64,000 bases of DNA from an uncultured Candidatus Melainabacteria bacterium. Lineage in GTDB: Bacteria; Cyanobacteriota; Vampirovibrionia; Gastranaerophilales; Gastranaerophilaceae. The position numbers and the translations under genes are program-made. Shown here one piece after another: positions 44,199-52,283 of the stretch. Position 1 is the stretch's first letter. The number at the start of each line of letters is the position of its first letter. Under the pieces are notes generated by a model, which ran no database searches, had not been told where the DNA came from, and worked only from the letters and a program-made list of their open reading frames with translations. The DNA lies in the NCBI GenBank assembly GCA_934692625.1, contig CAKUUC010000014.1, positions 1 to 64,000 of the forward strand, written 5' to 3'.

Positions 44199-45770
44199 TT
44201 TAAAACAACTAGAACGATTAAAATCAGAGCCTAAGGGCTCTTTTTTAATGCTTTCGATACATTTATCTTTTGAAGAAATTATTTCAGACTTAAATTCAGC
44301 GAACCCAACTTCCGCAATCTCTTTTTTAGCAAGTTTTACGAGATTTTCAATAGTCGCAAACGGTTCCTTAAAGACGACTTTAACCCTTTTGTCTTTTGCT
44401 GTAGCAGATAGATATGTTTCTCTAATAATATTCGCTACTTCTTCTGCTGAAAGTTCGGTAGCTGGTAAGCTTGCTTTCTTGCATAAATCAAGGATTTTCA
44501 GCCCTGTATCTAAGAAATTTGTATTAGCATAGAGGTGTTTTTGGTATTCTGCACTTAATCGGTTTAATTTTACCTCATATTCGTTTTTTAGATTTATCCA
44601 CATGTCATAATCAAGAACATTATTTACTTGGTCAAGATACATCTTTTTTAGAATTTCTTTGCATTGTTCAATTTCAGAAGTAATTCTTGCTACTTCTGTT
44701 TTGTGGTACTCCTGCTCATCTCCCAAACATTCTTTGAGAGAATATTTTACCAATTCGTATAAATCTTCGTCTAATCCAATACGTTTTAAGTGCATGCGGA
44801 AAGATTGAGTAAGATGTTTTTCAGAAATATAACAAGTATTAGGGCAACTTCTATCAAAATGCGAACAGCGGTAATAAATATTGTGTTTTTTCTGTCTTTC
44901 TCCACAGAATGAATATCCGCAAACTCCGCATTTTACTATTCCGGGATATAGGAAATCAAAGTTTTTACGAACTTTTGACTTATCTACTTTATGAAAAGCT
45001 AATTGGGCTTTGTCAAAAATCTCTCTTGAAATTATTGCAGGGTGCTTGCCTTGGTAAATAATGCCGTTACAATTCATTTGACCAACATAGATAACATTTT
45101 TTAACATTGATTCAAGTACACATTGAGTTATTTTAGGTCTTTCGGCTTTGTAGTAGTATCCCTCAACAAAAAGTTCTTCGCATAATTTTCTAAGTGAAAA
45201 TTTTCCGGTTGCAAATAATTCAAAAGCTCTGCGAATAAACAAAATTCTTGATTTATCTATGATTAAATTCTTTTTTGCTCCTCTCAAATATCCGTAAGGT
45301 GGTTGGAATGGCCAATAACCCTGTTCCAGTCCCTCATGTAATCCTTTTGAGATTTCTTCGGAAAGGTTGTCAATGTAATTTTTTGCCATGAGAACCTTAA
45401 TCCCATGGATAAATTTGTCATGGGATTTGGAATTTTTGCTAATAATGCTACCTTCTTTTACTAGATGAACTTCTAAGTCATAATCTTCAAGAGTAACATA
45501 ATCTTTGAAGTTACGATATAATCTATCTGTTTTTTCTACAAGTACGGTCTTTATTTCAGGATTTTCTTTTAGAAAAGCTAACATGGCATTATAATTAGTT
45601 CGACCTGCCTTCTTGGCGGTCTCAGCGTCTGAATATTCATTGACAATTTGAAATCCATTTTTGAGTGCGTATTCTTTGAGTAATTTTAACTGTGCCGGAA
45701 TAGAAAATCCCTCACGTTCTTGTTCTCTGCTAGATACACGAGCATAAATAACCGCTTGTTTGTTTTGCAT
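44169..45770 (-). CDS. Large serine recombinase (integrase)
   Basis: 533 residues, AAGGAG ribosome binding site. Resolvase domain first: VIYARVSSREQEREGFSI, with the catalytic Ser in VSS and LVEKTDRLYRN. The recombinase domain has PPYGYLRGAKKNL. A zinc ribbon has CGVCGYSFC and later CSHFDRSCPNTC. A coiled segment (about 360-420) and the attachment-binding tail follow. The last seven residues (RIGDSNS) are encoded by the antisense of tRNA-Ala, so the C-terminus depends on integration. Probable integrase of the element. Confidence 0.92.
   Translation of the reverse strand: MQNKQAVIYARVSSREQEREGFSIPAQLKLLKEYALKNGFQIVNEYSDAETAKKAGRTNYNAMLAFLKENPEIKTVLVEKTDRLYRNFKDYVTLEDYDLEVHLVKEGSIISKNSKSHDKFIHGIKVLMAKNYIDNLSEEISKGLHEGLEQGYWPFQPPYGYLRGAKKNLIIDKSRILFIRRAFELFATGKFSLRKLCEELFVEGYYYKAERPKITQCVLESMLKNVIYVGQMNCNGIIYQGKHPAIISREIFDKAQLAFHKVDKSKVRKNFDFLYPGIVKCGVCGYSFCGERQKKHNIYYRCSHFDRSCPNTCYISEKHLTQSFRMHLKRIGLDEDLYELVKYSLKECLGDEQEYHKTEVARITSEIEQCKEILKKMYLDQVNNVLDYDMWINLKNEYEVKLNRLSAEYQKHLYANTNFLDTGLKILDLCKKASLPATELSAEEVANIIRETYLSATAKDKRVKVVFKEPFATIENLVKLAKKEIAEVGFAEFKSEIISSKDKCIESIKKEPLGSDFNRSSCFKWWRIGDSNS
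44192..44205. other. attL of integrated element
   Basis: TCCACCATTTAAAA, covering the last 7 bases of tRNA-Ala and 7 bases beyond. The identical 14-mer is at 59940-59953. It lies inside the 3' end of the serine recombinase gene. Confidence 0.8.
44226..44246 (+). terminator. Element-encoded terminator for tRNA-Ala
   Basis: AGAGCC-TAAG-GGCTCT-TTTTT on the + strand, 28 bp after the tRNA. It is inside the integrase coding region on the other strand. It closely matches the displaced original terminator at 59957-59977. Confidence 0.7.
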
Positions 45771-45853
45771 AATCTGAACTCCTTAAAATTTCTGAACTTG
45801 TATGTTTTTATTTTTACTCATTTTGGCAAAAAGTAAAGTGAGCATTCCATACG

Positions 45854-45880
45854 ACTTCCCAATAATATTTACTGGGAAGT
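45854..45880. promoter_or_regulatory. Inverted repeat between divergent genes
   Basis: ACTTCCCA and TGGGAAGT form a perfect 8-bp inverted repeat with an 11-base centre, between the divergent integrase and KAP NTPase genes. It may be an operator or a hairpin; no regulator is identified. Confidence 0.4.
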
Positions 45881-45976
45881 AAGTTCCCTATTGAATTTTA
45901 GAATGTTTAATATTACCCAACAGAATAATTGAAATCGTTATTTTTTATGATTTTATAAGGAAAAAGGAGTGTGGAA

Positions 45977-47359
45977 ATGACAAAATCAATATGTTGCAAA
46001 AATACGGAAAAAGAAATCGACAAAAGTAATATTTGGAGTGATGATTTATTTGAACGGCAAAAAGTTGCAAATAATTTTACTAAAATCATTGAGTCTATAG
46101 AACAACCTTATGTGCTTTCAATCAATTCAAGATATGGAAGTGGTAAAACATTTTTCTTAAAGCGTTGGGCTGAAGATTTAAAACAAAAAGGTGAACATGT
46201 AATATTTTTCAATGCTTGGAATTGTGATTTTATAGAAAAACCTCTAATTCCATTTTTGTATAATTTTATACTGCAATTAAAAGAACAGAACTTAATTAAA
46301 TATGGTATTCAAGAAGATTTAAAAAATTGCAAAGAAGTTTTCTGCATAGCTGTTAAAGAAATAATTGAAAAATATTCTGGGTTAAATGTTGATATTTTAA
46401 ACGATCATAAAAATCCAGACACCTTGAAACTACCTACTATTAGAACATTAACAGATTACCAAGAATTAGAAAATATACTTGATAATTTTAAAAAAGGTTT
46501 ATTTGAAATAACTTCAAAGCTTAATGGTAAAAACATATATGTATTTGTTGATGAATTGGAACGTTGTAGACCTACCTTTGCAATAGAGTTACTTGAGGCT
46601 ATTAAGCATTTGTTTGGGGTAAAAGGACTTGTGTTTGTTTTATGTATAGATAGAGAGCAGTTAAAACATACAATAAGTAATATATATGGATGTGGAATGG
46701 ATGGTGAGGGGTATTTAAGGCGTTTTATTGATTTAGAATTGGAATTACCACAACCAGATATAAAGAAATTTACAAAATATTTGCAAAAAAGTTTTGAAAT
46801 AGTTAACAAAGACAACCATAAGGGTTCTTTGACTTGTGGATATGATATGTTTGATACTTTTTTTAATTTATTTGCGTTAATATATCCAATGCAATTAAGA
46901 GATGTTGAACAAATTTATGCAAAGTTTAATGTAATAACTAAAATGTTTGATGAAAATACTAATAAAATTATGCCGATATTGGCAATTCTATTAGTATTAA
47001 AGGCGAAAGATAAATCTTTATATAATCAATTTACTTCAGAAAATTTATCTTATAAAAATATTGAAATGTTTTTAGACAAGAATATTATTCAAAAATTAAA
47101 TGATTATAGTGTTTTTGGTAAAAAACAGTTATTAGAACAATTTAAAGTTACATGTATGATTTTTTCCAATGAAGACTACAATAAAATATTAGAAAAAATG
47201 TATGAGGAATATCAGGATATAAATAATATTCCACTAAAAATCAAAGCCAAAATGGAAACTTACAAAAGAGTTGCAGAATCTCAAAATTATTATGAATGTT
47301 TTGAAGTAAATTACATTGAATATTTAAAAAATATGATTTCTTATATAAAATCTGAATAA
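45977..47359 (+). CDS. KAP-family P-loop NTPase
   Basis: 460 residues; the ATG at 45977 has AAGGAG 8 bases upstream (a GTG at 45971 is too close to it). Walker A INSRYGSGKTFFLKRW (about residue 50), VIFFNAWNCDF, and Walker B IYVFVDELERCRPTFAIELL followed by VLCIDREQLKHTI mark the KAP family. No membrane helices are inserted in the P-loop domain, unlike many KAP proteins. KAP ATPases are recurrent in bacterial defence loci. First gene inside the left end; transcribed alone. Confidence 0.85.
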   Translation: MTKSICCKNTEKEIDKSNIWSDDLFERQKVANNFTKIIESIEQPYVLSINSRYGSGKTFFLKRWAEDLKQKGEHVIFFNAWNCDFIEKPLIPFLYNFILQLKEQNLIKYGIQEDLKNCKEVFCIAVKEIIEKYSGLNVDILNDHKNPDTLKLPTIRTLTDYQELENILDNFKKGLFEITSKLNGKNIYVFVDELERCRPTFAIELLEAIKHLFGVKGLVFVLCIDREQLKHTISNIYGCGMDGEGYLRRFIDLELELPQPDIKKFTKYLQKSFEIVNKDNHKGSLTCGYDMFDTFFNLFALIYPMQLRDVEQIYAKFNVITKMFDENTNKIMPILAILLVLKAKDKSLYNQFTSENLSYKNIEMFLDKNIIQKLNDYSVFGKKQLLEQFKVTCMIFSNEDYNKILEKMYEEYQDINNIPLKIKAKMETYKRVAESQNYYECFEVNYIEYLKNMISYIKSE

Positions 47360-47365
47360 AAAGGA

Positions 47366-47395
47366 AAACCCGCACAAGAAAATGTGCGGGAACAT
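47366..47395. terminator. Hairpin between convergent genes
   Basis: CCCGCACA and TGTGCGGG form a perfect 8-bp stem with a 6-base loop just after the KAP gene stop. It lacks a strong T tract, so termination is likely but not certain. Confidence 0.55.
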
Positions 47396-47420
47396 TCAAA
47401 AATAAGGAATTTATGACTAA

Positions 47421-48848
47421 TTATCTTTTACGGATTTTTCGAAAAGTTGGTTTGAATGTGATTTTGACTTTATCGCCTTGAAGTTCAAATTTATTCGTAA
47501 TGAGTTTGAGAATTTCTCTTTGATTTTCCATATTTAGGTTAATAAATGAGTCGTAAAGTCGTTTTTGAGAAATTTCGTTGCATTTTGACTCCAAATATTG
47601 GATTTCTTGTTTGGTTTTTGAAATTTTTTCGGTCAGCTTACTGTACTTATTGTCAATATCTTCCTGATTTGCAGTGATAAAATCTTCATCATCTATACCG
47701 TTTTCCTCGATGAAGTCGTTTAATTGTAGTTCCTTGTGGTATTTACGACTAACATTCCGTTTTAGGTTAGAATATTTTTGTTTTATCGGTTTTAATTCTT
47801 CTTTTAAAACCTCTTTAACAATCTCATTTGGAATTAAGTTTAGCCGAATTTCTTTGAGATAATTCAACACAAAATCCGTAACAATTGTTTCATTAACTGA
47901 ATGCCGAATTTTGTTGTTATCAAAAGCCGTATAATAGATATATCGACCTTTTTTGATTTCACCAGTCATAATTTTTCCTGTTTCTTGAAGCCTTAGTAAG
48001 TTTGAATAAAGAAAACAATGTTTTTGTTGTTTTTCATTTGCTGAAGTTTTGAGAACCTTTTGAACTTTATCGAATAATTCTTGACTGATTATTGGTTTAT
48101 ACTTCCCTTTTATCGGAGTTTCAATATCTGGGAAGTCAAAATATCCGGTATAAAACTTGTTTTTCAAAATTCTTGAAAGAGTTGCTTTTTGAATTTTCTT
48201 GCTTTTTTGCAATTTATATTCATAACCGAGTTCAAATAACTTTTCAGAAAGTGTGTTCAATGAATATTCATTAGTTGAGTACAATTCGTAAGCCTTTCGC
48301 ACAATTTCCGCTTCTTTTGGAATAATAACTATTCGTTTGTTTCGCATTCTGTATCCAAATGGAACTCTACTTGGGCGAATTCCTGTTTTTGCTCTTTCCA
48401 TAAGCCCCTTTTTACGAATTTCATTCATGTGCTTAACTTCAAATTCCGCACTTGCAATAAGTATGCTTGTTAAGAATTTTTCATGGGATTTGAAAGGTTT
48501 AGAAATAGTCATATTCTCTTTTACAAAAATTATTTTGGTGTCGAATTTGTCAACAAGAACTTCAATCGGATAGAAATCATACTGATTTCTTGTTAAACGA
48601 TTTATGCAGAATGAAATAATAACATCTGCCTTATCTTTAGATTGTTGATTTGCAATCATTTTGTAGAAAACTGGTCTATCATACGGTGTCATAGCACTTT
48701 TATTCTCATAATAGACATTCCTGACTGTAATACCGTTTGCCTCACAATATTTTCGGCATTCGTTTTCTTGTGTTTCTTTCGACATTCCATCTTCTTGAGA
48801 TTTGCTTGACAATCTTATATAAATATCTGCTATTATTTTCTTATTCAT
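47421..48848 (-). CDS. Second serine recombinase, no zinc-ribbon Cys
   Basis: 475 residues from the ATG at 48848 (AGGAG 7 bases upstream). Resolvase domain: ADIYIRLSSKSQEDGMSKET, with catalytic Ser in RLSS, and ISFCINRLTRNQYDF. The recombinase domain has VPFGYRMRNKRIVII. At the position of the zinc ribbon the sequence is LLRLQETGKIMTGEIKKG, without the CxxC pairs found in the first recombinase. A coiled coil (about 385-435) follows. Its start overlaps the helicase end. It may be a resolvase, a control factor, or the remnant of another integration. Confidence 0.85.
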   Translation of the reverse strand: MNKKIIADIYIRLSSKSQEDGMSKETQENECRKYCEANGITVRNVYYENKSAMTPYDRPVFYKMIANQQSKDKADVIISFCINRLTRNQYDFYPIEVLVDKFDTKIIFVKENMTISKPFKSHEKFLTSILIASAEFEVKHMNEIRKKGLMERAKTGIRPSRVPFGYRMRNKRIVIIPKEAEIVRKAYELYSTNEYSLNTLSEKLFELGYEYKLQKSKKIQKATLSRILKNKFYTGYFDFPDIETPIKGKYKPIISQELFDKVQKVLKTSANEKQQKHCFLYSNLLRLQETGKIMTGEIKKGRYIYYTAFDNNKIRHSVNETIVTDFVLNYLKEIRLNLIPNEIVKEVLKEELKPIKQKYSNLKRNVSRKYHKELQLNDFIEENGIDDEDFITANQEDIDNKYSKLTEKISKTKQEIQYLESKCNEISQKRLYDSFINLNMENQREILKLITNKFELQGDKVKITFKPTFRKIRKR

Positions 48849-50343
48849 CGTCATACTCCTTATTTTCAGGTCTAAAAGATACTCTATTTTTTATGTCTAA
48901 TAAGGTTTCATTTTCAGATATATCAATTTTTATTGCTTTGCCAATAGGCTTGAGGTCTGTTGCATTTAAGTTTACTACTCGTTTGTCGTTTGCTAATTTT
49001 AATCGAAGTTGAGCAGGTGTCAGTTTTCGATATTCACTCGTACTGTTGTAAATATCACAGTATTTTGTGAGATTTATCCGCAAATACTTGTTTTTAGTAA
49101 TTAGAAAATCTCTGCCATATATAAGCAATTCCTTATTAAATAGCTTATACACATCTGCCAAAAACACATCTCCATAGGATAGTTCTGTATCAATGTATTG
49201 TTCAAAATATTCAAGATATTCTTTAGCCAAAGTTTCAGTATTTAGGACTTCTTCGCCTAAAATATCATTGATTACAGCCCAAATTGACATTCCGATTGCA
49301 ACGTTATTGCAAATTCTAGCAAAACTGCAATATTTTTGAACAATTTTGTATTGTTCATGATAAATCTCAATGATTTTACTTCTGTAATACAGAATTTCAG
49401 GTAAAAAACAAGAAAGAGGTTTCAAATTTTCTTCTGAATGATACTTAAAATTGCTCAAATCAAACTGTTCACGTTTGAAATTTACTGGAATACATCTTGA
49501 AAAATTTGCAAAAGTCATATTTTCGAAGAAATGGTTTGTTCCTGCACAAAAAGAAGTATTGATTTCAGTAACAATTTCTTTCCCGTCTTTAGAAGATTTT
49601 TTCCTAGGATTAGCCGAAAATGCGTCTTTCCCCAAGTCCTCAAAATTTAGCATTCGCTTGTTATCCAACTCCTCAAAAAATACAACAAAATTATTAAACT
49701 TTTGAAGTTGAACACGCAAAGCCACCATTGTTGACGTTCCGCTTGTAAGTTTTGTATAGTTAGTAATGCCGAATATTGCGGCTAAAATATGAATAATAGT
49801 TGATTTCCCTGCATTTGATTGCCCATAAAATATAGCATACGGAAAACCTTGAGCCTTTGAAATAAATAAGTCAAAAAAGCAATTTGCGATTACAACCGCT
49901 ATTGCCATATAGATAGGGGCATTAAAAGTTTTTATTATTGTCAAAACAAGCTCTTTGAGAATTTCTTTTGGATTATTGAGAATAACAAGTTTGGGTACCA
50001 CATCATTTGCAGGGAGAATTTGGAGTTTTTCTTCTTCTGTAAGATGTAAATCATCTGGGATTTTGGGATATTTTTCTATTGTGTTGGTATCAATTTGAAT
50101 TTTTGAATTTCCCATGATATAAGAATTTTCAGACGATTGATAACCAAAATTTGTGTAAATTTCAATACTTTTCAAATTTTCATATAGCATTTGAATTAGT
50201 AGCAAAAACTTTTGCTTGTTGAAGTTTTCGTAAAGCCCGACAATTCCATGATGAATAGCCTTAAAAAATGTGCTAAAGTCTGTTTCATCGTTTCCATCAA
50301 TAATTTTGATGTAGCGTTTCTGCGGTTGTTGTTCTTTAATCAC
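48841..50343 (-). CDS. P-loop replication helicase, C-terminal part
   Basis: 500 residues if started at the GTG at 50343. Walker A YGQSNAGKSTIIHILAAIFG (about residue 170), Walker B FNNFVVFFEELDN and a sensor region AGTNHFFENMTFANFSRCIP fit SF3/P4-like (DUF927-type) helicases of mobile elements. The GTG has no ribosome binding site and directly follows an in-frame TGA. The 56 codons before that TGA look like the natural N-terminus of the same protein. Read through, the product would be 557 residues. Either a nonsense mutation or UGA decoding is involved. Confidence 0.8.
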   Translation of the reverse strand: MIKEQQPQKRYIKIIDGNDETDFSTFFKAIHHGIVGLYENFNKQKFLLLIQMLYENLKSIEIYTNFGYQSSENSYIMGNSKIQIDTNTIEKYPKIPDDLHLTEEEKLQILPANDVVPKLVILNNPKEILKELVLTIIKTFNAPIYMAIAVVIANCFFDLFISKAQGFPYAIFYGQSNAGKSTIIHILAAIFGITNYTKLTSGTSTMVALRVQLQKFNNFVVFFEELDNKRMLNFEDLGKDAFSANPRKKSSKDGKEIVTEINTSFCAGTNHFFENMTFANFSRCIPVNFKREQFDLSNFKYHSEENLKPLSCFLPEILYYRSKIIEIYHEQYKIVQKYCSFARICNNVAIGMSIWAVINDILGEEVLNTETLAKEYLEYFEQYIDTELSYGDVFLADVYKLFNKELLIYGRDFLITKNKYLRINLTKYCDIYNSTSEYRKLTPAQLRLKLANDKRVVNLNATDLKPIGKAIKIDISENETLLDIKNRVSFRPENKEYDDE

Positions 50344-50514
50344 TCATAACGCAAGTTTTTCTATAACCTTGTAAGTGTTTTTAGTATTGGTTATTAGTTT
50401 TATTACGAATAAACCTTGAATAGCATAATTTGCAATTTTACTAGTGATAATTTCATTATTTTTGTCTTGATAACTGTATGTTAAGCAGTTATCTATATTT
50501 TCGATTTTCTTCAT
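50344..50514 (-). CDS. N-terminal part of the split helicase
   Basis: 56 codons from the ATG at 50514, with a near-perfect AGGAGGAAATCAA ribosome binding site. Begins MKKIENIDNCLTYSYQDKN and ends VIEKLAL, then TGA, then GTG ATT AAA in the same frame as the 500-residue helicase. The pattern (Cys/Tyr strand, EIITSKIANYAIQGLFVIKL) resembles the first beta-sheet of DUF927-like helicases. I regard both parts as one gene interrupted by a single UGA. Confidence 0.7.
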   Translation of the reverse strand: MKKIENIDNCLTYSYQDKNNEIITSKIANYAIQGLFVIKLITNTKNTYKVIEKLAL

Positions 50515-50542
50515 TTGATTTCCTCCTATTGATGATAAAAAA

Positions 50543-50568
50543 GAACGCTCAAGTACACTTGAGCGTTC
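50543..50568 (-). terminator. Terminator inside the element operon
   Basis: GAACGCTCAAGT and ACTTGAGCGTTC form a perfect 12-bp stem with a 2-base loop. On the minus strand it is followed by TTTTTTATC. It ends the transcript of the 50594-51019 gene and its upstream operon, so the helicase may have its own promoter or depend on readthrough. Confidence 0.85.
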
Positions 50569-50593
50569 CGATAGTTCTGATGATGATTTCTCC

Positions 50594-51019
50594 TTATTCT
50601 TCTGATATTGTAATCACAATATCGTTAGTTCCGATTGGAATTTCACTACTTGGAGATACAACTATTTGATTGTGTTTTGTCATTATTGCATTTAAAAGAT
50701 TGTTCTTCCAATGTAGAAAGACATTATACCTCGCAAATTGTAATGAAAACGGAATGTATTCGTCAGGAAGTTGAATTTCGTAAATGCTACTTAAAACATC
50801 TTCTTCTGAATATGAATTTAAGATAGTTCCAATATGTAAATCAACAAGAAGTTTGATTTCTTCTAGTGAATTAATTTCGGAAATTTCTAAAAATTCCCCG
50901 TTTTTGTTGAAAAATTTACTGTTTTCCAACTTTTCCATTACGGATTGTGCAATTCCGATTTCGTTTAATATTTCGAAATCGTATGCACCTAACATCATGT
51001 AATTTAAACATATCGTCAT
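50594..51019 (-). CDS. Element hypothetical protein
   Basis: 141 residues, strong AAAGGAG site. Begins MTICLNYMMLGAYDFEILNE and contains GEFLEISEINSLEEIKLLVD and a hydrophobic C-terminal half. No signal peptide. Followed by a strong terminator. Lies in the leftward operon after the SSB-like and micro-ORF genes, so a role in replication or its control is possible. No family recognised. Confidence 0.7.
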   Translation of the reverse strand: MTICLNYMMLGAYDFEILNEIGIAQSVMEKLENSKFFNKNGEFLEISEINSLEEIKLLVDLHIGTILNSYSEEDVLSSIYEIQLPDEYIPFSLQFARYNVFLHWKNNLLNAIMTKHNQIVVSPSSEIPIGTNDIVITISEE

Positions 51020-51124
51020 GTTTTTTCTCCTTTAGCTCTACTCTATGCCAGTAGAGTTTGTGTTATTTTTGTATTACACTGCTCATAGACATAGCATAGT
51101 TCTATGAACAGCTATGAATGGAGA

Positions 51125-51271
51125 TTAAATCTCCGATTGGGAAGAAGTTAAACGAGTTGAAATCGTATCAGCAAACAAGATTTTTAATAACCGTTTAATT
51201 TCTTCTTTTTCGTAATCACTTCAACTTGTATCTTGATTACGAAGACTATTTTTTCAAATTTGTTTAGTCAT
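51125..51271 (-). pseudogene. 48-codon ORF with two in-frame TGA
   Basis: ATG at 51271 with a GGGAGG site 6 bases upstream, located 18 bp after the SSB-like gene. The frame runs to TAA at 51125-51127, interrupted only by TGA at codons 6 and 17. Reading these as X gives MTKQIXKNSLRNQDTSX, then SDYEKEEIKRLLKILFADTI and a short tail. The part after the second TGA looks like a normal amphipathic helical protein. Either a decayed small gene, a UGA-recoded one, or a chance frame. Inverted repeats overlap it (GAAGAAGTTAAACG at 51141 with 51192; CGTAATCA at 51211 with 51234). Confidence 0.5.
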
Positions 51272-51289
51272 TTGTTATCCTCCCGTTAT

Positions 51290-51607
51290 TTATGTGCATA
51301 CACTAACTGGCAAAAACCTTTTATCATCCTCATTCCATTGAATTTTTTCAAATTTATGACCAATTAGCTCATATTTTTTAGTTTTGTCATTGAAGTTGAT
51401 AACTCCAGTGATTCTTAAACAATCTCCAATGCAACAAGTTTTGAGTATCTCATCCGCTTCGTTTCTCCAAAATGTAACAAAATATTTTTGATATTTATTA
51501 CGACTTGAATCTCTGGAAATCAAGAATGCTGAAGTTTTAGAGTATCCACTATTAGAGATTTGCTTTTTTAGACCTTTTAAGGTACCAGTAATCATAAAAT
51601 TACTCAT
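51290..51607 (-). CDS. OB-fold/SSB-like protein
   Basis: 105 residues, AAAGGGA site. MSNFMITGTLKGLKKQISNS, then FLISRDSSRNKYQKYFVTFW, GDCLRITGVINFNDKTKKYE: the strand pattern of a single-strand DNA-binding OB fold with aromatic residues on the binding face. No acidic SSB tail is present. Fits a replication role with the P-loop helicase in the same operon. Confidence 0.7.
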   Translation of the reverse strand: MSNFMITGTLKGLKKQISNSGYSKTSAFLISRDSSRNKYQKYFVTFWRNEADEILKTCCIGDCLRITGVINFNDKTKKYELIGHKFEKIQWNEDDKRFLPVSVCT

Positions 51608-51878
51608 AAATTTTTCCCTTTCTGCCTACACTTTCTAACACCACCAAACCTAGTAGGCTTTAGGTTTGAGTAAAATCATTTTTCATATTAGATTATCAAA
51701 GTTCAACATTACTTTTGAGTTTTTAGCTCTCTGCAATAAAAGCATATTAGCTAAAAAGAAATTTTGAATTTTGTATTTTTCACAAAAAAGAAGATAATGA
51801 AATACCGTAACAATAAGGCTTTTCATTATCTCTATAGTCTGAAACCCAGTAAAATTACATTTTACCAAAATCCGTAAA
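51608..51878. other. Non-coding stretch with inverted repeats
   Basis: No supported gene. Two structures stand out: AAACCTA/TAGGTTT (51646-51667) and the perfect 10-bp pair GATAATGAAA/TTTCATTATC (51793-51830). Between the winged-helix gene and the SSB-like gene, it could hold a promoter, an operator or a replication origin. Nothing here decides among these. Confidence 0.45.
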
Positions 51879-52283
51879 TTACTTAATATTTTGTTTACAT
51901 TTGTAATTTGGTAGCAAATTAATAATATCTTCATCAGAACTGTTATATCTCCTTTTGAATATATAATAAGCTGCTTCCTGAATGTTTTTTATATAATCTT
52001 TGCAATTAGCATCATTTAAATAGTAGATAATTTGTCTATTTGTAGATGCATAATTCCGTTTACCAATTATTAAACCAATTATTTCCATTTCTCGTAAAAT
52101 TCTTGAAAAAGCTTTTCTATATGGAATCAGTTTTTGAAAATCTTTTTGAGTTAATCCTTCTTTATGTAAATATAGAACTTTTAATATTTCCCATGTGATT
52201 TTTTTCCCGAAAACTTTATAAACAGCAATCATTAAGTCCATTTCTATCTCTGGGAAATTGTTAAAAATTTCTATTGTAATCAT
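51879..52283 (-). CDS. Winged-helix DNA-binding protein
   Basis: 134 residues, AAAGGAG site. ITWEILKVLYLHKEGLTQKD, then YRKAFSRILREMEIIGLIIGK, then the wing NRQIIYYLND: a MarR/plasmid-control-type winged helix. First gene of the leftward replication operon, so it may be its regulator or a replication initiator factor. Confidence 0.7.
   Translation of the reverse strand: MITIEIFNNFPEIEMDLMIAVYKVFGKKITWEILKVLYLHKEGLTQKDFQKLIPYRKAFSRILREMEIIGLIIGKRNYASTNRQIIYYLNDANCKDYIKNIQEAAYYIFKRRYNSSDEDIINLLPNYKCKQNIK

Noticed and set aside
44155..44532. 125-residue + strand frame after the tRNA
   Set aside because: It begins inside tRNA-Ala and mirrors the integrase gene on the other strand.
51683..51934. 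83-residue minus-strand frame overlapping the winged-helix gene
   Set aside because: No ribosome binding site, overlaps a better supported gene, low-complexity hydrophobic content.
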